DNA of 64,000 bases from CAZNPH01 sp964574985. Lineage in GTDB: Bacteria; Bacteroidota; Bacteroidia; Bacteroidales; SM23-62. Position 1 is the first letter of the stretch. Every line of letters begins with the position of its first letter. Below are positions 26,138 to 36,026 of this stretch, piece after piece. Below the pieces are notes generated by a model. The model did not search any database. It saw only the letters and a list, made by a program, of their open reading frames with translations, and was not told the origin of the DNA. A program made the position numbers and the translations under genes. The stretch lies in NCBI GenBank assembly GCA_964574985.1, contig CAZNPH010000004.1, positions 62,001 to 126,000 on the forward strand, read 5' to 3'.

Positions 26138-28582
26138 TTATTGAAGTTTTATCCGGGGGTCTTTTTCCGGGTTGATCAGCTCTTTCTTGTACCGTACCCT
26201 GGGCACGGCTCCATACCGGCTGCGTATGGTGGCATGAACCAGTTCCTTTTCCTCCCATTCCATGTCCACTGTGTATCCTCCCCTTGCCTGTAACCCGATG
26301 ACACGGCCCGTTTTCATCTCATCGGGAAGGGCGGGCATAAGATGTATCTCGCCCATGTGGGACTGCATCAGCATTTCAGCCATAATACCTGCAACCGCCG
26401 CACTCCCGTCCAGTTGAAAATGACAGGCAAGTGTGTCTCCCTCCATATAGTGCTCCGGCCGTCCCCAGTCATAACCGGCGTGCTGAAATGTCAGCAGATT
26501 CTCGAAACCCTCTGCGGTAAGCATTTGCGTGAATACCTCGTTCGCACGGTTTCCGTCCATCAAACGGGTCCAGCACCAGCTGCGGAATGCCATGGACCAG
26601 TTCCCGCCTGAAGCCCAAAGACCAGGAAAACGACCTTCCCCGCGCATATTCAGGGTCTTTCTGGCCGCATCGGCAAGTTCAGGTGTGGTAAGCGGATGTA
26701 TCTGCCTGCCCGGGCACACTGCATACATATGTGCTATATGACGGTGATGGCATTCGGGATCATCAATATCGGGATACCATTCCTGGAGCTGTCCGTGACG
26801 TCCGATCTGAAGAGGCAAAAGACTTTGCCTTGTTTTCATCAGGGAATCAGCATAACTGTCATCACCAATGATCCTGGCTGCCTCCGCCGTGTTGGTGAAC
26901 AAATCCCAGATCATTTCAATGTCCTGATACGTACCAGGTATATTGCAGGCATAATTTTCAGGCACGGGCTCACGATAAGCCGGGGATATCGGGTCCAGGG
27001 TAATATATGCCCCATGTTCTGCCGAAACACTCGGGGCACTGATCAGGGATTCTTTGTAGGGGATCAGATTTTCAAGCCAGAAATCAGAGGCTCCTTTCAA
27101 AAGCGAATAGGCCCTGTTTTTTAAATAAGCTGTATCCTGCGTAAAGGCGAACTGTTCCCATACATGCTGGCAGTGCCAGGCAGCACCGGCCGGGAACATC
27201 CCCCAGCGAAGGCTTCCCCTGGGTGCGGCATGCCCCCATATATTGCCCGTGGTATGGCTCACCCATCCTCCTGTGCCATAACAAAGCCGGGCGATTTCCT
27301 TTCCCGGCAATGAGAGATCTTCTATCCAGTCGATATAGGGTTCCTGGCATTCAATCAGGTTGACCGGTCCGGTAGGCATATAGATCAGCTGAAGGTTGAT
27401 ATTGCTCTGATAATTGCCGTTCCAGGGACTTCTTTTGAAGTTGTTCCAGACGCCCTGCAGGTTCGCCGGAAGGGTTCCGGGGCGGGAAGAACTGATGATC
27501 ATATACCGACCCAGATTGAAAGCCAGCACTTTGAGTCCGGGATCAACTTCTCCCGATTTCATTCTTTTCCATCGTTCATCGGTGGGCAGGTTGCCAATAC
27601 CCTTTTTGCCTTCGAGGGTGAGCTGAACCCGGTCGTATAATGACCGGTAATCTGCAAGATGCCTGTCACGGACTTCTTCAAAATCCCTTTTCAGCACATT
27701 CTTCATGACGGCACGGGTGATTTTCTGCGGGTATTCCCCGGAATATCCGGGATATTGAAGTTTATGGGCGGTGGCCGCGGTCAGGTATATAACCACCGAA
27801 TTGGCATTGCTGACCCTCAATTCCGTATTCCCTTCCGAGATTTCTCCCCCGCGGTTGTCAACATGAATCAGAAGGTGAAAGGGATGCAGGTTGCCGTCGA
27901 TATAGCCGGTTAACTGGTAACGGTTCCCGTGAATTTCTGTAACGGTGGAATCATGCATGATGTCCATGCCGAGCGTGAAACTGAGGGTGCCCGGAGTCCG
28001 GGTATCCAGTTTCACGACCAGCACCCGGTCGGGATAGGAACAAAAATATTCCCGGGTATAGCGGTTCATGCCCATGCGGTAGGCAACCCTCCCCAGCGAT
28101 TCGGAAAGGTCCAGCTCGCGGATATATTCCTGTTCGGTTTCCTGTGGATGATGGAAGGTAAGAATCAGTTTGCCGATACTGGTAAAAGTACCGAATCTGC
28201 TGCTGCTGCCCAGGAAATGGTGCTGTACCATGCTGTCGGCATTGCGGATATCACCGTTGGTAATGGCTTTCCTGATCGATGGCAGGCTTTCTCTTGCATC
28301 CGGATTCACACCCGTCTCTTCCCAGTCTCCCCTGTAAGGTCCTCCGGTCCACATGCTTTTTTCCGAGAGGGCAAACACTTCCTTTTGTACTCCACCGAAA
28401 AATGATGCTCCGAAATAACCGTTTCCCAGGTGCAGCGACTGGCTGTTCCAGTATTCAGCCGGATGAGTGTACCACAATCTGTTCTCATGGTACTTATTAT
28501 CGCTGTTGCCACAGGCAAAGGCAATGGCTGCGATCACTATCATGGTGGCAAAACGTGAAACACACTTGACATTTCTTATCAT
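26138..28582 (-). CDS. Glycoside hydrolase family 95-like alpha-L-fucosidase, lipoprotein
   Basis: This is an 814-residue protein with a lipoprotein signal (AFAC at about residue 24). The N-terminal beta-sandwich domain (LGNGYFGASFFGGVQKEVFALSE), the (alpha/alpha)6 barrel and the C-terminal beta domain follow the GH95 plan. Diagnostic stretches are LPANLQGVWNN, NINLQLIY (two conserved asparagines; the usual NIN is kept), LIECQEP, and FQLDGSAAVAGIMAEMLMQSH with the conserved aspartate and GEIHLMPALP. The usual FQIDGN is FQLDGS here, so the active-site rim differs slightly. GH95 enzymes invertingly release alpha-1,2-L-fucose, and some act on alpha-galactose. With fucI and fucP nearby, fucose release is the likely role. 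Confidence 0.88.
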   Translation of the reverse strand: MIRNVKCVSRFATMIVIAAIAFACGNSDNKYHENRLWYTHPAEYWNSQSLHLGNGYFGASFFGGVQKEVFALSEKSMWTGGPYRGDWEETGVNPDARESLPSIRKAITNGDIRNADSMVQHHFLGSSSRFGTFTSIGKLILTFHHPQETEQEYIRELDLSESLGRVAYRMGMNRYTREYFCSYPDRVLVVKLDTRTPGTLSFTLGMDIMHDSTVTEIHGNRYQLTGYIDGNLHPFHLLIHVDNRGGEISEGNTELRVSNANSVVIYLTAATAHKLQYPGYSGEYPQKITRAVMKNVLKRDFEEVRDRHLADYRSLYDRVQLTLEGKKGIGNLPTDERWKRMKSGEVDPGLKVLAFNLGRYMIISSSRPGTLPANLQGVWNNFKRSPWNGNYQSNINLQLIYMPTGPVNLIECQEPYIDWIEDLSLPGKEIARLCYGTGGWVSHTTGNIWGHAAPRGSLRWGMFPAGAAWHCQHVWEQFAFTQDTAYLKNRAYSLLKGASDFWLENLIPYKESLISAPSVSAEHGAYITLDPISPAYREPVPENYACNIPGTYQDIEMIWDLFTNTAEAARIIGDDSYADSLMKTRQSLLPLQIGRHGQLQEWYPDIDDPECHHRHIAHMYAVCPGRQIHPLTTPELADAARKTLNMRGEGRFPGLWASGGNWSMAFRSWCWTRLMDGNRANEVFTQMLTAEGFENLLTFQHAGYDWGRPEHYMEGDTLACHFQLDGSAAVAGIMAEMLMQSHMGEIHLMPALPDEMKTGRVIGLQARGGYTVDMEWEEKELVHATIRSRYGAVPRVRYKKELINPEKDPRIKLQ

Positions 28583-28621
28583 CGGTGACGGGGGAGTTCA
28601 TGTTGGCTTAGAGATAATTGT

Positions 28622-28629
28622 TATCTTTG
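28622..28629 (+). promoter_or_regulatory. -7 box of the FGE-like gene
   Basis: TATCTTTG is a perfect TAnnTTTG box 30 bp upstream of the ATG at 28660, in the 77-bp divergent spacer with the GH95 gene. A TTG occurs at 28603-28605, but the 16-bp spacing is short. Confidence 0.45.
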
Positions 28630-28659
28630 AATCTTGTTCAATAACAAATTTCGCGAAAA

Positions 28660-29646
28660 ATGATCAGGATCCTCCAATTCATTGCATTATTTTCAATTTT
28701 TCTGCTGGCTTTTTGCAAAACGGATTCTCCCCGGAAGAGAAAAAGCAGCACCCGACAGCAAACCATTCAATCCGGACAGGAAATCTCCGGGGAAGACACC
28801 GTGGTTGCAGTTTCTCCGGAACAGCCCGATACAAGCATCACCTCCGCCCGGAAGGAGGACTTTCAGGAGAGCATGGTTTATTTCGAAGGAGGTGAATTCC
28901 TGATGGGAAACGAAAACGGACCCGCCAACGAGCGCCCGGCACACCGGGTCCATGTTGACCCTTTCTATATTGATCCGCATGAAGTAACCGTATCACAATT
29001 CAGGGATTTTATCAGTGCCACAGCCTATGTTACCGATGCCGGGAAATTCGGTGACGCCGGTGTATACGATATTGAATCCGGCCAGTGGAACCTGGTGAAA
29101 GGAGCCAATTGGGAATATCCCCTCGGAAAGGCTGCCTCTCCCGCTCCGGATGATCATCCGGTAACCCAGGTAAGCTGGAACGATGCAACGGCATATGCAG
29201 CCTGGGCAGGAAAAAGACTGCCGGATGAAGCCGAATGGGAATATGCGGCCAGGGGCGGCAGGGACAACGGACCCAGGTATCCGTGGGGCAATCAGCCGGT
29301 GGTAAACGGACGGTACCGGGCCAATGTCTGGCAGGGTCCTTCCCAGTTCAAAAATGAAGAAAAGGACGGATACAAATATGCTTCACCGGCAGGGGCTTTC
29401 GGTACCGGTGAGAACGGATTGACGGACATGTCCGGAAATGTATGGGAATGGTGCAATGATACATACAGACTGTATCCGGGAAATCCTTCCCCCATTCATC
29501 CCGATCCCAATACCAAGGTAATCAGGGGAGGCTCCTTCATGTATGACCAGGCGGGCAACGCAAGCTTTACGGTTACTTTCCGTGGATCTACCACACGGGA
29601 AACTTCCCTTTTCAACATCGGATTCCGCTGCGCCATGGATCCCTGA
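28660..29646 (+). CDS. Formylglycine-generating-enzyme-fold lipoprotein, catalytic cysteines absent
   Basis: This is a 328-residue protein with a signal peptide and lipobox (LLAFC at about residue 19) and a polar linker (20-70). An FGE-sulfatase domain follows (about 70-328) with VYFEGGEFLMG, VSWNDATAYAAWAGKRLPDEAEWEYAARGG, GLTDMSGNVWEWC and GFRCAMDP. Real formylglycine-generating enzymes carry two cysteines in the RGGSF(L)C...C segment. Here it reads RGGSFMYDQAGNASF, so both are missing. It is therefore probably not a sulfatase-activating enzyme but one of the many binding or non-redox members of the fold. It is monocistronic, between GH95 and fucP. Confidence 0.85.
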   Translation: MIRILQFIALFSIFLLAFCKTDSPRKRKSSTRQQTIQSGQEISGEDTVVAVSPEQPDTSITSARKEDFQESMVYFEGGEFLMGNENGPANERPAHRVHVDPFYIDPHEVTVSQFRDFISATAYVTDAGKFGDAGVYDIESGQWNLVKGANWEYPLGKAASPAPDDHPVTQVSWNDATAYAAWAGKRLPDEAEWEYAARGGRDNGPRYPWGNQPVVNGRYRANVWQGPSQFKNEEKDGYKYASPAGAFGTGENGLTDMSGNVWEWCNDTYRLYPGNPSPIHPDPNTKVIRGGSFMYDQAGNASFTVTFRGSTTRETSLFNIGFRCAMDP

Positions 29647-29669
29647 GGACGGCAAACCGTTACCGCACC

Positions 29670-30995
29670 TTATTTGTTGAGCGATTGTGTATATGCAGTC
29701 AGTCCTTCCGGCACGATCACCTTGCAGCCTTTATACGCGTAATAGGTAATATAGGCATAACAAACAGCCGGAACGATCATGGCCATGGCCATGCTGCCGG
29801 TCAGTTCAAAAACCAGTCCCATGATGGGGGTGAAGAACGCACCGCCGACAATGGCCATGATGATCATGGACCCTCCCAGTTTGGTATTGGGCCCCAAACC
29901 TTTTATTCCCAGTGCGAATATGGTGGGGAACATGAGGGACATGAAAAAACTTGTGAAAAAAACCGCCCACAGTCCGACCCAACCGGGAAATGCCACACCG
30001 GTCATCACAAGCAGCACGTTGATGATCCCGTAAAGTCCCATCAGTTTCGAGGGACGGTAGAATTTCATCAGCCAGGTGGAAACAAACCTGCCTATGCCGA
30101 AAGCAACCAGTGATCCGGTCAGAAAATATCCCGCCACTTTTTCCGGCTGCCCGGTGTAATCCTGCACGTATTGAATATAATAGCTCCAGGTCCCCACCTG
30201 CGCCCCCACATAAAAAAACTGCGCGATCACTCCTTTGACAAAATGAGGATATTTGAAAATGTCTTTGATGCGTCCTTTCTTAAGGTTGGCCTGAGGATCG
30301 GATTCTTCAGCCACCCTGGGGAACCGGGTAATGATGATAAGAAAAGCCCATACAAGCACCACCGCACCCAGGATCAGATACGGCTTCACCACGCGCATGG
30401 TTTCATGCTGAAGGTAGGCATCATACTCCCCGGCCATTTTGAGTGCCTCGATTTCACTCTGATTGTGTTCAATGCCGGAAAAAATGAATATGGTACCGAT
30501 CAGCACCCCGGATATGGCGCCCAGGGGATTGAATGCCTGGGAAAAATTCAGTCTCCTTTCCGATGTGTCCGGATGGCCCAGTACGGAAATGAAGGAATTG
30601 GAGCCGGTCTCCAGGAAAGCGAGTCCGCTTGCTATTACAAACAACGCGAAAAGGAAAAAACCGTATTTGCTGATCAGTGCAGCCGGCCAGAACAGAAAAG
30701 TCCCGGTGGCATACAGCAGCAATCCGATCACCAGGCCCGTTTTGTAAGTATACTTTTTCATGATCATGGCGGCAGGCATGGAGAGCATGAAATAACCCAT
30801 ATAAAAGGCAGATTGGACCAGACCTGCCTTGAAACGGGTGATCTCAAATGATTTCATGAACTGCTTGATCAGAACATCGTTCAGATTGTTGGGAATGCCC
30901 CAGAAGAAAAACAAGGCCGTAACCAGAATAAAGGGTATGGTATTCCCCGGAGAAAACATGGGCGGTTTCCCCTGAAACTGAGAGTTTTTTTCCAT
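29670..30995 (-). CDS. fucP: L-fucose:H+ symporter
   Basis: This is a 441-residue major-facilitator permease with 12 predicted membrane segments. FucP marks include FFFWGIPNNLNDVLIKQF near the start (the acidic residue used for proton coupling sits in the first helix region, N-D), LETGSNSFISVLG and LNFSQAFNPLGAISG. The C-terminal half contains FPTIFALGIKGLGPNTKLGGS. Related permeases also carry N-acetylglucosamine, galactose or glucose, but the neighbouring fucI and GH95 fucosidase favour L-fucose. It is 2 bp downstream of the MG2/plug protein gene, at the 3' end of the long minus-strand set from 45.1 kb. Confidence 0.87.
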   Translation of the reverse strand: MEKNSQFQGKPPMFSPGNTIPFILVTALFFFWGIPNNLNDVLIKQFMKSFEITRFKAGLVQSAFYMGYFMLSMPAAMIMKKYTYKTGLVIGLLLYATGTFLFWPAALISKYGFFLFALFVIASGLAFLETGSNSFISVLGHPDTSERRLNFSQAFNPLGAISGVLIGTIFIFSGIEHNQSEIEALKMAGEYDAYLQHETMRVVKPYLILGAVVLVWAFLIIITRFPRVAEESDPQANLKKGRIKDIFKYPHFVKGVIAQFFYVGAQVGTWSYYIQYVQDYTGQPEKVAGYFLTGSLVAFGIGRFVSTWLMKFYRPSKLMGLYGIINVLLVMTGVAFPGWVGLWAVFFTSFFMSLMFPTIFALGIKGLGPNTKLGGSMIIMAIVGGAFFTPIMGLVFELTGSMAMAMIVPAVCYAYITYYAYKGCKVIVPEGLTAYTQSLNK

Positions 30996-30996
30996 G

Positions 30997-33300
30997 TCAG
31001 TCGATGGTAATTGAAGTTTTGGTCACAAAGGGATATCCCTGGTGGAATCCCTGCAGGATCACATCAAATTCACCCTGGATATCGGGCAATCTGAACTGGG
31101 TTTCCTGCGGCAAACCGGTGATGGTCAGGGAAGGATCCCAGTATACCGTGGTCTTGTCCATGGTTCGGATCTCTTCCGGACTGAGATCGCTGCCAAATTC
31201 AAACTTCCCGATGGGTTCTTTTTTCTTTTCTTTTTTCTCCGGTTTGTCGAATTCGCCCCGCTTGGTTTTGATTTCCACCAGTCCGACGTTGTTCAATCCT
31301 GAATATCGCTGGATATCCATGGGATCGGTGCTGATTTCAACGGATTCCACTTCCGTTGGATTCAGTTCCTTGATCATCTCCAGTCCGCTCGGGGTGATCA
31401 TTCCATCAATAACCACAAGTGCCCCGTCCTGCTGATTGATCGATCTTCCGGAGGTGGGGAAGACAATCTTGTTGCCGTCAATGATATTGAATGGCTTGAT
31501 CATTCTCATTACCTCCAGCACGGGCACACCGGTTGCAAGGGCCTGCTTGTAGCTGCTGGGTCTTTTTTCAATCAATTGCATGGGGACATTTTTCATCAGA
31601 TTTACATTCAGCAGGGATGCGGGACGGTATTTCAGATAACCGGGAGAAATTTTGCCCGCCTTTTCGGAATCCGGGTTCCCTGTTGCGAATCCCTCACCAA
31701 AGATCCTGTTCCAGTGAAACATGGACCAGCCGGCATTCAATACGAAATTGTCACGGCTTTTAAAATCCGCCTGTTTGCCGGTAAGCAGGGAAGACGTGTA
31801 TATATTCCGGTTAAGGCTCGATCCCACATAAAAATAGGAAAGTATATCATGGTGTTGTTCGAGCCGGTTAAAATCATGATGAGATACGGATAACGAGGTT
31901 TGTATCCTTTCCGCACCTCCGGGCAATGATCCGTCCAGCATAAGCTCTGCGCGTCTGCCGGGATGAAAGGATTCTTCCCCGGATTCTATTGTAACGCCGA
32001 AGCCGGGATTCTTTTCGATCCAGATCATCCGCTCGGTCAACAGCCCCCCCTGTGAATTGAATATGCTTACCTGGGAGGGGCCCGGCGGGAAATTCTCCAG
32101 AGGCACCATGCATTCCTGGCCCGGAGCAAGGGAAGGATTGTCCAGCCAGTGAATGACGCCCTGATGATGGGCAATGACAAAGGGTTTGGTTTCAATACCG
32201 GTTTTGCTTCCGCGTAAAAGAAAACAAGCGCTGTCCTGGTCAATCTCCATAAGGGTCAGCGCCATTCCCTCCGTTTCGGCAGAAGGCAGGGGATAATCCT
32301 TTTGCAGGTCAAAAGGGCCGGTAAGCATAGCCACATAAGATACCCCCTTCAAAGGATTCAGGTAAAATGAACCCACGCCGTTCTCATCGGTTTTAAACTC
32401 CGTCAATACATTGCCGCTGTCATCCATGATTATGCCTTTGGCGGCAAAAGGATGACGGGTTGCATCGTGGACAAACACCCCGATCTTGTTTTCCACTCCC
32501 GTGATAACGTGCCCTCCTTCCGGCGCAAAATCTACCTGTATGTTCTCTCCGAATACAGGAATACGGATCATCAGACCCCTTTCGGTATTTCTGAATTCTC
32601 CATCGAGTTTGAAATACACCAGATTGTTTTGAATGTGACCGGGAAGCGTAAAATCAAGTTGCCCGGCTTTCCGTGATGATTTTTCCTTTCCCCGGGCAAT
32701 GACTTTGTCACCATCCATCAGGGCATATTCATATTTCACCCTTCCCTGGGGATTCCCTTTATTATCGACCGTATTTACGGTCAGTATGACCTCATCTCCG
32801 GGGGCATATAACTGTTTGTCCATACTGACCATGAAATCAAATTCTGTGCGTGGATCCAGAATGTACAATTCATTCATGAATACCGGCTGGTCTTCCATCT
32901 GGTTCGGATTGTGGACCAGGGCCATCAGAAAATACCTTCCTTCTGAAAAATCTTCGGGAAGCTTCAGGATATTGTAGGCCGACTCACGTCCGATCTGGAG
33001 GGTTTTGCTGAGGCCGATCTGGCCTTCCTTGTTCATGAGACCAACCGTAAGCAATTGTTCTTTCATCCGGGCAGAAGGCGTGGCCGGATTGAATAAAATG
33101 GCCTTGAAGCGAATGGTTTCTCCGGTGAAATACACCGATTTATCCGTATGCAGGAAAACATTGAAATCAGGATACTTCTGATAATATTCCGATATACCGC
33201 TTTTAAGCCGGCTGGGAAAATCCTCCTGAGCCGCAACATGGGGCATATATGCCAGGAGCATTATGAACGGGATCAGTATGATCATTCCTTTGGTTCTCAT
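30997..33300 (-). CDS. MG2-domain protein with TonB-plug-like C-terminal region
   Basis: This is a 767-residue exported protein with a signal peptide of about 24 residues. The middle resembles alpha-2-macroglobulin MG domains: FLHTDKSVYFTGETIRFKA (MG2 signature) at about 48-66, and a second MG-like start SMDKQLYAPGDEVILTVN. Beta-sandwich repeats follow. Near the C-terminus, DGALVVIDGMITPSG, VESVEIST and GLVEIKTKRG are like the plug domain of TonB-dependent receptors, but no barrel follows. Such proteins are frequent in Bacteroidota beside transporters, but their function is unknown; a partner of an outer-membrane transporter is possible. It is nearly contiguous with fucP. Confidence 0.75.
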   Translation of the reverse strand: MRTKGMIILIPFIMLLAYMPHVAAQEDFPSRLKSGISEYYQKYPDFNVFLHTDKSVYFTGETIRFKAILFNPATPSARMKEQLLTVGLMNKEGQIGLSKTLQIGRESAYNILKLPEDFSEGRYFLMALVHNPNQMEDQPVFMNELYILDPRTEFDFMVSMDKQLYAPGDEVILTVNTVDNKGNPQGRVKYEYALMDGDKVIARGKEKSSRKAGQLDFTLPGHIQNNLVYFKLDGEFRNTERGLMIRIPVFGENIQVDFAPEGGHVITGVENKIGVFVHDATRHPFAAKGIIMDDSGNVLTEFKTDENGVGSFYLNPLKGVSYVAMLTGPFDLQKDYPLPSAETEGMALTLMEIDQDSACFLLRGSKTGIETKPFVIAHHQGVIHWLDNPSLAPGQECMVPLENFPPGPSQVSIFNSQGGLLTERMIWIEKNPGFGVTIESGEESFHPGRRAELMLDGSLPGGAERIQTSLSVSHHDFNRLEQHHDILSYFYVGSSLNRNIYTSSLLTGKQADFKSRDNFVLNAGWSMFHWNRIFGEGFATGNPDSEKAGKISPGYLKYRPASLLNVNLMKNVPMQLIEKRPSSYKQALATGVPVLEVMRMIKPFNIIDGNKIVFPTSGRSINQQDGALVVIDGMITPSGLEMIKELNPTEVESVEISTDPMDIQRYSGLNNVGLVEIKTKRGEFDKPEKKEKKKEPIGKFEFGSDLSPEEIRTMDKTTVYWDPSLTITGLPQETQFRLPDIQGEFDVILQGFHQGYPFVTKTSITID

Positions 33301-33382
33301 AAGACAACTTTTTATGGATAAACCATAAATTTAATAAAGAATGTCCATTTCTCAGGAAAGTATGTTCAGTAAATGCGATTTT

Positions 33383-34852
33383 TTAAAAAGGCAGGATCAT
33401 TTGTTCCGGAAATTCAGGATCAAGAGGATCATGATATTGATCCATCTTTTCTTTCATTTGCTCATTCAGTTCTTCAATTACATCATCGTATGCAGGATCC
33501 TTCGAAATATCTTTGGTTTCCTGCGGATCAAATTCCAGGTCGAACAACTGGATCCTGTCAGCATGAGGATAACGGATCAATTTATATCTTGAAGTACGAA
33601 CCATTCTTTGATGACTTGTATATGCGCCGTATATGCATTCATGATTCTGCTTTCCCGGATCCCTGATCAGCGGCAGCAGGCTGCCGAACTGTACCGTTCC
33701 GGGAACCCGGATACCTGCCAGTTCGCATGTGGTGGCAAACAGGCTTTGCATGTATACCATGGCATCCCGGGTTTCCCCGGAGGGGATGCCGGGTCCGGCA
33801 ATGATCAGCGGCATTCTGACCGAATGATCGTACTGGTTCTGCTTGCCCATGAGTCCGTGACTCCCAACGGCCAATCCGTGATCCGAAGTAAACACAATAT
33901 ATGTGTTTTCAGAATTACCCGATTGTTTCAGCGCATCGAGGATCCTGCCGATATGATGATCGGCATGGGAAATGATGGCATAATACTCGCGTAAATGGAC
34001 TTGTACGTCATGGACAGACCTGGGAAAAGGAGCCAGACGCTCATCTCTCAAAGTACGATAATTTCCCATAGGATCAAAGGGATGCACCGGCAGGTAGTTC
34101 GGCGGAAGCTTTATTTCTTTCACAGGATATTCTTCAAGATATTCCTCCGGTGATTGCCTGGGGTCATGGGGAACATGAAATGCCACATACATAAAGAACG
34201 GCTGATCATTGTCTTTCTGTTCAGTAAGAAAATCAATGGCTGCATCCGCCCACAGTTCCGAGCTGTGGACAATATTTCCGTTTACCTGGCGCCAGTGGCC
34301 CCTGAGTGTGGTATCGGACGGACTCCAGTGATTGCCGGGTCGCGGACGATCATAGGGATCCTTTACAAATCCTTTGGCAGCATTTTCCTCCCGGTACGGA
34401 TCAAATGACCGGAACATTCCCTGGCAAACCGCTTTTCCCCTGTGGTGAAAACTTTTCTCAAGACTTTCTTTTCCGTTGTGCCATTTTCCGGCTGCAAATG
34501 TATTGTAACCTGCCCGGCCGAATGTTTCTCTCCACAGCGGGTAATTCCCGCAATGGCCTCCCCCGCAATCCCACAGGTATCTTCCGGTCATAAGCATGGC
34601 CCGGCTGGCAACACACACCGCACCATGCCAGGCGCCCATACTGAAAGAATGTGTAAAGGAAATCCCGGTTTCCACCAAACGGTCTATGTTGGGGGTAAGG
34701 ACCTGGGTATCGTGCAGGGCCTGAATAGCTGTATGTGTCTGATCATCGGTAATAATGACCAGAAAATTGGGCTTCTCCCCCTGTTCGGTGGCCGAACTCC
34801 CCGTTATTGGCATGGAACATGCCAGAAAAACTGATGAGAAAAACGGACTCAT
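33383..34852 (-). CDS. Sulfatase (iduronate-2-sulfatase-like), Cys-type, lipoprotein
   Basis: This is a 489-residue family S1 sulfatase. The chosen ATG at 34852 gives a lipoprotein signal (VFLAC, C12) and lies 4 bp after the upstream gene. Metal-binding DD at 36-37 (ITDDQ), TPNIDRL and the formylglycine site CVASR with nucleophile Cys80 (usual C-x-P-S-R, here A instead of P) are visible, as are VFTSDHGLAVGSHGLMGK and MRMPLIIAGPGIP-like stretches. It should hydrolyse a sugar sulfate ester after maturation of Cys80. The maturation enzyme is not evident in the window. The substrate could be a sulfated fucan or other algal glycan. Confidence 0.9.
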   Translation of the reverse strand: MSPFFSSVFLACSMPITGSSATEQGEKPNFLVIITDDQTHTAIQALHDTQVLTPNIDRLVETGISFTHSFSMGAWHGAVCVASRAMLMTGRYLWDCGGGHCGNYPLWRETFGRAGYNTFAAGKWHNGKESLEKSFHHRGKAVCQGMFRSFDPYREENAAKGFVKDPYDRPRPGNHWSPSDTTLRGHWRQVNGNIVHSSELWADAAIDFLTEQKDNDQPFFMYVAFHVPHDPRQSPEEYLEEYPVKEIKLPPNYLPVHPFDPMGNYRTLRDERLAPFPRSVHDVQVHLREYYAIISHADHHIGRILDALKQSGNSENTYIVFTSDHGLAVGSHGLMGKQNQYDHSVRMPLIIAGPGIPSGETRDAMVYMQSLFATTCELAGIRVPGTVQFGSLLPLIRDPGKQNHECIYGAYTSHQRMVRTSRYKLIRYPHADRIQLFDLEFDPQETKDISKDPAYDDVIEELNEQMKEKMDQYHDPLDPEFPEQMILPF

Positions 34853-34856
34853 TATA

Positions 34857-36011
34857 CTATTGCTTGCTGGTGAATTTATAAATGCATGTCGAAGTATAGG
34901 TTTCACCGGGTTCCAGCACTACAGAAGGAAATTCTGGTTTATTCGGTGAATCGGGAAAATGCTGGGTTTCCAGGCACACCGCCTCCCTCCTTTCATAGGT
35001 TTCTCCGTGTTTTCCGGTTACGCTCCCGTCCAGGAAATTCCCGGTATATAACTGAATTCCAGGTTCATCGGTATACACTTCCAGGATACGGCCGGAACCG
35101 GGATCATGCAGACGGGCAGCCAATATGGTGCTTTCCGGTTCCTTGTGATTCAAAACAAAATTGTGGTCATAACCGCTTCCATATTCCAACTGCCGGTTTT
35201 CCGAATCTATCCTTTCGCCGATGAGATGCGGTTCTGTAAAATCAAAGGGGGTGCCTGCCACGGGACGGATCTCTCCGGTTGGGATCATGGTGGAATCCAC
35301 AGGAGTGAAATAGTCCGCATTGATCATCAGTTCATGATCCGGGATTTTGCCTTTTCCTGCCCCGTGAAGGTTGAAATATGCATGGTTGGTGAGATTGACC
35401 ACGGTGGTTTTGTCGGTTTCAGCAAAATAATTGATTCTGAGTCCGTTGTCATCACCGAGTTCATATATGACACGCACATTCAGTCTGCCCGGATAACCAG
35501 CTTCCATATCTTCCGACACATAGGTCAGCACAATCCGGTTGTCCGATGCTTCTTCAACCTTCCATACCCGTTTATCAAAACCTTTCGGCCCGCCGTGAAG
35601 ATGATTGGGGCCATTGTTGACGGGAAGATTGTATTCTTGTTCCCCGAGGGTGAATTTTCCCCCCGCGATCCTGTTCCCGTACCGGCCGATCAATGCCCCG
35701 AAATTATTGGAAATGTTTACATAGTCATGGATATTGTCAAAACCCAGGACCACATCCTCATAATGACCATTCCGGTCAGGGGCCATAACCGAAACGATCC
35801 TTCCACCGTAATTGGTAACGGTTATTTCCAGTCCGTTCGGATTGGTCAGCACATACAGGCCAACCGGAATATCACTGATCACAGTATCGAATCTTGCTGC
35901 GAAAAGAGAGGCTTTAAGCTCTTCACCCCCGGCAGGTGTATCCGGCTTCTTTCCGGATTTACAGCCCAGAAGGGCGAACAATGCGATCAAGGTTAAAATT
36001 TGTGTTCTCAT
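34857..36011 (-). CDS. galM: Aldose 1-epimerase (galactose mutarotase), lipoprotein
   Basis: This is a 384-residue GalM-family enzyme interconverting alpha and beta anomers of aldoses. It has a lipoprotein signal (LLGC at about residue 17), so it acts in the periplasm or on the surface. Conserved points: YGGRIVSV, GRYGNRIAGG, LHGG with the substrate histidine, TNHAYFNLHG with the catalytic histidine, YDHNFVL, and the C-terminal glutamate region LETQHFPDSPNKPEFPS. It is in the arabinose/fucose set, where it would supply the anomer preferred by the transporters or isomerases. Confidence 0.93.
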   Translation of the reverse strand: MRTQILTLIALFALLGCKSGKKPDTPAGGEELKASLFAARFDTVISDIPVGLYVLTNPNGLEITVTNYGGRIVSVMAPDRNGHYEDVVLGFDNIHDYVNISNNFGALIGRYGNRIAGGKFTLGEQEYNLPVNNGPNHLHGGPKGFDKRVWKVEEASDNRIVLTYVSEDMEAGYPGRLNVRVIYELGDDNGLRINYFAETDKTTVVNLTNHAYFNLHGAGKGKIPDHELMINADYFTPVDSTMIPTGEIRPVAGTPFDFTEPHLIGERIDSENRQLEYGSGYDHNFVLNHKEPESTILAARLHDPGSGRILEVYTDEPGIQLYTGNFLDGSVTGKHGETYERREAVCLETQHFPDSPNKPEFPSVVLEPGETYTSTCIYKFTSKQ

Positions 36012-36026
36012 TCGATCATATTTTGG

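Noticed and set aside
28660..29646. Calling the FGE-fold protein the activator of the local sulfatase
   Set aside because: Both catalytic cysteines are missing from the conserved segment.
35106..35996. 296-codon plus-strand open frame
   Set aside because: Antisense to galM, which has strong motifs.
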